A stretch of 38,699 nt of DNA from Prevotella sp. UBA5387. GTDB lineage: Bacteria; Bacteroidota; Bacteroidia; Bacteroidales; Bacteroidaceae. The DNA lies in NCBI GenBank assembly GCA_002407775.1, contig DHOP01000014.1, forward strand, positions 820 to 39,518, written 5' to 3'. The position numbers were made by a program, and so were the translations under genes. The notes under the pieces are model-generated. The model saw only the letters and a program-made list of their open reading frames with translations, made no database searches and had not been told where the DNA came from. Shown here in pieces: positions 34,422-38,699 of this stretch. Each line of letters starts with the position of its first letter. The first letter of the stretch is position 1.

Positions 34422-35594
34422 TTAAAAAGTAAGGTGTTCTTTTGTCTTAATACACGGTTTCAGGACATTTTTTTGCTTAATGATAGCGGTAGGAGTTGTT
34501 CCCTCAAACTTCTTAAAAGCTGAGTAAAAAGCCGATCGTGAATGAAACCCACATTCTTTAGCAATGCTTTCAATAGTGTTGTGAGACAAATATTCTGATG
34601 TGAGTTTTGTCTTTGCCTTTTCAATTCTTAAGCGGTTGATAAGTTCAAAGAAATTTTTGTTCAGAATGGTATTTATTGATTTTGAAATGTTTTTCTCAGA
34701 GATGCTGGTAGCCCGGGACAGACCATTCAACGTTAGATCAGGGTTGGTATAAAATTGGCTCTCATTTAAAAAGCTTATAATTTTTTTTACATAATCATTC
34801 ATTTGAATCATGTCGGGAACAGCTTTATTACTGATTTCCATTTCAGGCTTTATCAGGTCATTCTCAAATTGGACTTCGGGTATAGGATTTTTAATGCTGT
34901 TGTAAACAAGATATACCATAGCTATTGTACTCAAAATAGGAAGAAGCCAAACGTCGGTTCGCGGATTAATAGAATAAGCAATTGCGAAAATAATAAAAAC
35001 TGAGAACAGCATTATATTAAATTTAAACAGCCATTGGATATGACATAATTCTATTTCAGAATATTTGTTTTGGATTCTTGTTCTTGTTTGTTTGAAAAGC
35101 CGAAAAATAAGAAAGAAGTAAACAAATCCCTGAACTATGACCATCAGGCTGTTGATCATCATAGTCCAATGATCCGAGCCATTTATTTCATTGATCATAA
35201 AATTTCTTCTACCTTCTGCAGATAGAAAGAAGTAAAAATAGCCAATGGTTAATATGCCGCTAAATACAGCAGGTATAAAATGAAGCCAAATATTTGCAGG
35301 AGAGGGGAAATTGTAATTTAATGTTTTTTTTGCGTGTAAAAATAGTAAAGGCATCAACATTACATTAAAAATTGTTGCCAAAGGGAAAAAATATTGGGCT
35401 ACACTAAATAAACCGATTGAGCGTGTACTATTATATAGATATACAGGGACATTTGTAAGCATGATTATTAAGGCGGCATAACCGCTTGCCTTCTTGCCAC
35501 GAACCGCAATAAGCAAGACAAACGTCATGACAGTCAAAATGCCTATACAAAGAGCATTAATTGCTACAATGGCTATATGTTCTGATGTATACAT
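34422..35594 (-). CDS. Membrane-bound AraC-type regulator with seven predicted transmembrane helices
   Basis: A 390-residue protein. The first 240 residues contain about seven hydrophobic helices (starting IAIVAINALCIGILTVMTFV, and later LMVIVQGFVYFFLIF and LPILSTIAMVYLVY). A C-terminal AraC/HTH_18 DNA-binding domain follows from about 270 (LTLNGLSRATSISEKNISKS, then TIESIAKECGFHSRSAFYSA and the closing FKKFEGTTPTAI). The arrangement implies a sensor embedded in the inner membrane that contacts DNA directly, like the 7TM-AraC proteins known in Bacteroidota. It lies upstream of the OmpA-led exported cluster in the same direction, so it is a plausible regulator of it. No -7 box is seen next to its start. 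Confidence 0.85.
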   Translation of the reverse strand: MYTSEHIAIVAINALCIGILTVMTFVLLIAVRGKKASGYAALIIMLTNVPVYLYNSTRSIGLFSVAQYFFPLATIFNVMLMPLLFLHAKKTLNYNFPSPANIWLHFIPAVFSGILTIGYFYFFLSAEGRRNFMINEINGSDHWTMMINSLMVIVQGFVYFFLIFRLFKQTRTRIQNKYSEIELCHIQWLFKFNIMLFSVFIIFAIAYSINPRTDVWLLPILSTIAMVYLVYNSIKNPIPEVQFENDLIKPEMEISNKAVPDMIQMNDYVKKIISFLNESQFYTNPDLTLNGLSRATSISEKNISKSINTILNKNFFELINRLRIEKAKTKLTSEYLSHNTIESIAKECGFHSRSAFYSAFKKFEGTTPTAIIKQKNVLKPCIKTKEHLTF

Positions 35595-35610
35595 TGGATG
35601 ATGATAAGGT

Positions 35611-35760
35611 TTATCTTAAAGATGAAATAACAGCTATGTCCGTTCGTGGAATCAACTTTTCCACCATAAATAAATCTGAAAATGGGAAAACATCTAACTG
35701 CCTGATAAGCCACGCAGTACCGTCATTGTTTTGATAGAGATCAACAACAAACGTGGTAAG
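35611..35760 (-). pseudogene. 3' remnant of an unknown gene
   Basis: The minus strand is open between stops from about 35823 to 35611, without a suitable ATG. The last 50 codons read like protein: LELTTFVVDLYQNNDGTAWL, then IRQLDVFPFSDLFMVEKL and IPRTDIAVISSLR. I do not recognise the family. It stops 17 nt before the membrane AraC gene, so it may once have been the gene in front of it. Confidence 0.35.
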
Positions 35761-35888
35761 TTCGAGATAGTAGTTTTTTGTTCTGATTTTTTTTCGAATG
35801 ATACAAATATAAGAAAAAATATTTTAAAATCATTTGAATATCTTTTCAACGAGAAAAAATTTAATTAAAAATTCAATATTACCCCTAA

Positions 35889-35917
35889 GGGGGGGGATTT
35901 GTTTTGAAATATATTTG
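35889..35917 (+). promoter_or_regulatory. Poly-G tract and -7 box ahead of the small secreted ORF
   Basis: A run of eight G residues (35889-35896), preceded by CCCCTAA so that CCCCTAAGGGG forms a small inverted repeat, lies 13 nt before TATATTTG (35910-35917). The tract occupies the spacer where -33 to -7 distance is set, so slippage could change promoter strength. Confidence 0.4.
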
Positions 35918-35964
35918 CATCATCAATTCTGCCATTTCAATTCACCCAATAAATCAATAAAGAA

Positions 35965-36147
35965 ATGATTACTCAAAAGTTATACGTCAGAAAACAGTTA
36001 TTGCTTGTAGTCCTTTTCGTGCTGTGCTTCGCTGGTACTAATGCTCAGAATTTAGATTCGCAGGAAAACGTGCTGAGGACAAAAGAAATAAAAGTTAAAG
36101 ATAAAATTCAACTTTATTCCGACCTCGCCGATCTCACATTAAATTAA
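35965..36147 (+). CDS. Short secreted ORF, probably the truncated front of a longer gene
   Basis: Encodes 60 residues: a good signal peptide (KQLLLVVLFVLCFAGTNAQ) and then only about 32 mature residues (NLDSQENVLRTKEIKVKDKI and a short tail) with no recognisable fold. It has a plausible -7 box 47 nt upstream. The end overlaps the converging porin gene by 14 bp. It may be a real small secreted protein, but the abrupt end fits a gene cut off by rearrangement at the porin boundary. Confidence 0.45.
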   Translation: MITQKLYVRKQLLLVVLFVLCFAGTNAQNLDSQENVLRTKEIKVKDKIQLYSDLADLTLN

Positions 36148-37291
36148 CGCCAAAACGCAATAACCCTACAACACTGTTTTTTAATTTAGAGTCAGTACCT
36201 GCCGGATTGACGATGTATTGAATGTCAGGCTGAATAAAGACGTTTCCACCAAACATGAACCTATAGGTAAGCTCAAATGTCGTTTCACTTCCTATTTCGT
36301 TATTCATGCCCGAATGTTCGCAGGCAAAACCCAAAACATCATCAGATGATTTTGAAAATAAACCTTTATAGTTTAGTCCGGCACCTACATATAACCAATT
36401 TTCATTGATGCTTTTGGGACTTACACTTAGTTGGGTGAAAAGTGATAGTTCTTGATCTGATTGATTTCTATAAATGCGTTGGTCGGCAACAAGATAAAGA
36501 CCATAGTTGGCTGGCCGATATCCCTTTATTTCCCTATCAGACTCATCCCTCGACGTCATTGAATGACCATTATGGTAGTACGTGCCGAGTTTATAGCACC
36601 CACGTGTATTCTCGGAGTAATTATTGTAGCTTAATTCTGAGAAGAAAATGTACCCTTCATTCTTTGATAGTTTCCAATTCAGATTATATTTGTTATTCGG
36701 AAATTCATCAGGAATGCCATCAAACAATGCCAGTTTCAAGGTGAGTCCGTTTGTGAAATTGTAATGTAATTGGCCACCGAAAGAGGTTAATGGAAAAATA
36801 GGAACGGACATGTTTGTGGCTATTGTCGAATGTACTCCACTGGAACTATTGATAAACAGACATGCCGTCTCGCTCGATAGGAATTCGACGCATAAGTCCT
36901 GCAACCCAACCACGAACGAGGCTTTGCCAAAATTTTGTTTGTACCAGAACTCTTGCACGTAAGTCTGATTACCTGCTTCGATGTTGGAAGCCACTTGGTA
37001 ATCGCCGATGATCGTTTCGGAAGCTTTGCCCCCATGTGTATTTGCCACTCTCAGAAATAGTTCTCCACCCTTCCAAATACCAGCTTGTTCAGTGTCAAAG
37101 TCCATAGTGATGTTGGCCATACCCATGTATGTACCCCCACTTTTCATTCCTCCACTGAAGTTGTAAACCGCATCCCCAATGTAGGACGCTCCGAAGTCAA
37201 GACAACTACTTTTTATAGTATCATTCGTCTCTTGTGCTTGTACAAAATTACTAAGTGATACTATCAATAATAATGCAACTTTTCTTTTCAT
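36134..37291 (-). CDS. OprB-type carbohydrate-selective porin
   Basis: Outer membrane beta-barrel of 385 residues. The signal peptide ends near VQAQ. OprB-like features include the early GDAVYNFSGGMKSGGTYMGM and NITMDFDTEQAGIWKGGELF, then repeated amphipathic strands with aromatic girdles and the closing strand VGLLRFGVNLM. Such porins allow diffusion of sugars. A -7 box (TACTTTTG) lies 30 nt upstream. It stands alone and is not clearly part of the sus-like locus. Confidence 0.82.
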   Translation of the reverse strand: MKRKVALLLIVSLSNFVQAQETNDTIKSSCLDFGASYIGDAVYNFSGGMKSGGTYMGMANITMDFDTEQAGIWKGGELFLRVANTHGGKASETIIGDYQVASNIEAGNQTYVQEFWYKQNFGKASFVVGLQDLCVEFLSSETACLFINSSSGVHSTIATNMSVPIFPLTSFGGQLHYNFTNGLTLKLALFDGIPDEFPNNKYNLNWKLSKNEGYIFFSELSYNNYSENTRGCYKLGTYYHNGHSMTSRDESDREIKGYRPANYGLYLVADQRIYRNQSDQELSLFTQLSVSPKSINENWLYVGAGLNYKGLFSKSSDDVLGFACEHSGMNNEIGSETTFELTYRFMFGGNVFIQPDIQYIVNPAGTDSKLKNSVVGLLRFGVNLM

Positions 37292-37321
37292 TTATGCAAT
37301 AATATGAACGATTTAGTTGTA

Positions 37322-37329
37322 CAAAAGTA
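37322..37329 (-). promoter_or_regulatory. -7 promoter box for the porin gene
   Basis: TACTTTTG on the minus strand, 30 nt before the ATG, matches TAnnTTTG. No clear -33 element. Confidence 0.5.
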
Positions 37330-37490
37330 CATGTAAACAGGGCAGAAAGACGAAGATTTCGGAAGGTCCCCACCCCAAAATCATCATAATTAGGTATCAA
37401 AACAAGAGCTTTCCATGATGTATTGGCACCAAGAAAAGGGTGATAAATGCATCATTCACCCTCAAAAAAAGAACGATTTCGGGTGTCTTT

Positions 37491-37620
37491 GCGATAGATG
37501 CCCAATGGCACCGCGATAGATGCCTAATGGCAGTGCGATTGGTATCCTTTGGCACTGCGTTTAATGCCTAATCGCAACGCGATAGATATCCTTTCGCAGT
37601 GCCAAAGGATATCAATCGCG
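37491..37620. repeat. Degenerate 22-bp tandem array ending in an inverted copy
   Basis: Five head-to-tail units start with GCG at 37491, 37513, 37535, 37557 and 37579, each exactly 22 bp (for example GCGATAGATGCC-TAATGGCAGT split as 12+10). Two alternating centres occur: ATGCC(C/T)AAT and TATCCTTT. The array ends with an inverted copy: AGTGCCAAAGGATATCAATC at 37598-37617 is nearly the reverse complement of unit 3. Unit length is constant although the sequence has drifted, so the spacing itself may matter. Confidence 0.75.
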
Positions 37621-37722
37621 TGTCAAAATATATCTAATGGAATTGTAAGAAGAATGGACCATGTAAGGAATAAACAACTTTCATGGTCAAATGGAAAACA
37701 TTACTACACCATAAAACACAAA

Positions 37723-37755
37723 AATCCGCTCTAACCTTCATAGCTAGAGCGGATT
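37723..37755 (-). terminator. Hairpin terminator after the superoxide reductase gene
   Basis: An 11-bp perfect stem (AATCCGCTCTA with TAGAGCGGATT) around an 11-nt loop, 48 nt after the stop. On the minus strand it is followed by a T-rich stretch (TTTGTGTTTTATGG). Confidence 0.75.
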
Positions 37756-37802
37756 CTAAATCATACCTTAATAAGCTTACGCTTTATCGATATGCTATAT
37801 TG

Positions 37803-38168
37803 TTATGACTTCCAAATACCGTGAACATTGCAGTGCTCACGAGCATAGAGTGCCTTCTCATCGGTCTTGAACTCAGCCATTGGCTTGTCACTCGGAGTGA
37901 GATAGCGACGCAAAACCTCTTTCTCGGTTACCAACTCAATCCACTCTATATAATGAGCCTCGGTCATGGGGTGCTCCACAGAACCAACCATAACGAGATA
38001 GCCGCCTTCAATCTCCTGCACAACAGGAACGTGCTTCTCTGTAGCTGCGTCCGTAGTATTCTCCTTTACCAACTCTAAGTCACCTGCAAGTGTACCTTCA
38101 CCTGCTTCTACAACCTGGACGAGTGCGCCAGTTGCAGCACTCTTATACAATTCGTTTACGTTTGCCAT
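37803..38168 (-). CDS. Superoxide reductase (desulfoferrodoxin family) with a degenerate N-terminus
   Basis: Reduces superoxide to peroxide in the cytoplasm. The protein has 121 residues. The catalytic iron site is intact: His46 in TEKHVPVV, His66 in GSVEHPMTE, His72 in AHYIEW, and Cys113 and His116 in EHCNVHGIW give the four-His one-Cys set. The preceding Glu-Lys of the EKH motif, which helps catalysis, is kept. The N-terminal domain keeps the desulfoferrodoxin layout (YKSAATGALVQVVEAGEG) but has lost all four cysteines of the rubredoxin-like centre I. It therefore resembles the class with a vestigial first domain. It has a good promoter and its own terminator, so it is monocistronic. Confidence 0.9.
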   Translation of the reverse strand: MANVNELYKSAATGALVQVVEAGEGTLAGDLELVKENTTDAATEKHVPVVQEIEGGYLVMVGSVEHPMTEAHYIEWIELVTEKEVLRRYLTPSDKPMAEFKTDEKALYAREHCNVHGIWKS

Positions 38169-38197
38169 AATATTCTAATGTTATATTTGTTCATTTG

Positions 38198-38228
38198 CAA
38201 ATATAGGTTTTATTTTCCATACGTGCAA
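38198..38228 (-). promoter_or_regulatory. Promoter of the superoxide reductase gene
   Basis: On the minus strand TTG (38228-38226) is followed after 20 nt by TATATTTG (38205-38198), 29 nt before the ATG. An inverted repeat ATATTTG...CAAATAT (38183-38204) overlaps the -7 box and could be a regulator site. Confidence 0.55.
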
Positions 38229-38376
38229 CATTTTAATTGTAAAAATTACATAAAATTATATACTGCCTAATGTTACGAATATTTCAAAACAAATAAATGT
38301 CCCTGACATGATCAATTAACACGAGTAAATCACCTCATTTATTCTTCACCCTAGCACGAATAATTATAACTTTTGT

Positions 38377-38568
38377 CTATGCGATCGTTATGACCCGATG
38401 AATTACACTTACATAGTTTCCTATGAAAGCGATGTTACTTCCATATACCTTTTGCCAATCAAACTCATTGAATGGTTCGGTGTTGGTAATGATATTGGTT
38501 ATTCTTATTGCCCACAACGTGTCCCAGATAGCATCTATCTTGTTGTGTATTTCTCCTGAAAGAAATGT
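38377..38568 (-). pseudogene. Probable remnant of a type I restriction methylase (HsdM) N-terminus
   Basis: The minus strand is open for 63 codons without an ATG. It begins FLSGEIHNKIDAIWDTLWAI, matching from memory the N-terminal pattern of HsdM subunits (a LxGE...K(I/V)D.(I/L)W..(F/L)W..GITNP stretch). RITN follows where GITNP is expected, and the similarity then stops (TEPFNEFDWQKVYGSNIAF). The rest of 38229-38699 is AT-rich with no supported gene. Confidence 0.4.
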
Positions 38569-38699
38569 CTAGAATATTAGTTTGCGTAAAAAATGTTTGT
38601 GCTATCAATTATTAGTCTGCATAAATTCAGTGAATAATAAAAGTCATTGAAACCTAAAAACCTTCAATTTCAAAGTATGCTACTCCCTATTTTTAGACA

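Larger units (their letters stand above)
35595..35964. other. Divergent intergenic region with remnants and promoters
   Basis: Holds a decayed coding piece (35611-35760, minus strand), a TATATTTG box on the minus strand at 35804-35811 far from any start, and the poly-G and -7 elements ahead of the small plus-strand ORF. No intact gene. Confidence 0.5.
37292..37802. other. Intergenic region with the 22-bp array
   Basis: Between the porin start and the superoxide reductase stop. It holds the porin promoter, the repeat array and a terminator hairpin. A 61-codon frame at 37549-37734 runs through the array and is not credible. Confidence 0.6.

Noticed and set aside
35804..35811. Minus-strand TATATTTG as promoter of the membrane AraC gene
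   Set aside because: It is about 210 nt from the start codon, with a decayed coding piece between. It may have served the lost gene instead.
37491..37620. CRISPR array
   Set aside because: Units are 22 bp head to tail with no spacers, are degenerate, and no cas gene is nearby.
37549..37734. 61-codon plus-strand frame
   Set aside because: Translation of the 22-bp array and its flank, with no independent coding evidence.

Overview
The window looks like a chromosomal segment from a Prevotella-like Bacteroidota (family Prevotellaceae or a near relative). This rests on exact TAnnTTTG -7 promoter boxes without Shine-Dalgarno sequences, a SusC/SusD pair, many secreted and lipoproteins, and a conserved-looking prmC-recX-comF-pyrE-SRPBCC-argH block. 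The genus is inferred, not proven. No rRNA, tRNA, CRISPR array or intact insertion sequence was found.

Layout. (1) 0-7.3 kb is housekeeping: partial ribD reading leftward, then a rightward run of secreted alpha/beta hydrolase, prmC, recX, comF, pyrE, an SRPBCC protein, argH and a small Cys4 lipoprotein. (2) 7.3-8.5 kb is non-coding and holds two pairs of inverted, hairpin-forming repeats and a 22-bp tandem duplication. (3) 8.5-14.8 kb is again mostly housekeeping: a C1B-type peptidase lipoprotein (leftward), then trhP-type U32 protein, GNAT, SufE and SpoU methyltransferase (rightward), meeting sucD-sucC (leftward) at a strong bidirectional hairpin. (4) 15-28.7 kb is a polysaccharide utilisation locus: divergent AraC regulator, SusC, SusD, a rhamnose-mutarotase-family protein, a multidomain GH29 alpha-L-fucosidase and a double-GH43 enzyme. 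It probably releases L-fucose and pentose or other sugars from a fucosylated glycan. (5) 28.7-35.6 kb is a leftward cluster of poorly characterised exported proteins headed by a LamG-OmpA protein, with a seven-helix membrane AraC regulator upstream. A TapB/DUF3108-like gene inside it appears frameshifted. This is the best candidate for an undescribed system. (6) 35.6-38.7 kb holds a truncated secreted ORF, an OprB-type carbohydrate porin, a degenerate 22-bp repeat array, a superoxide reductase lacking its first iron centre, and a probable remnant of a type I restriction methylase gene.

The housekeeping parts look tightly packed. The part from about 15 kb onward reads as more AT-rich, with long intergenic stretches and several decayed coding fragments (near 16.1, 32.3, 34.2, 35.7 and 38.4 kb), as expected of an accessory, rearranging region. 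All functional assignments come from reading motifs by eye; no database search was run.
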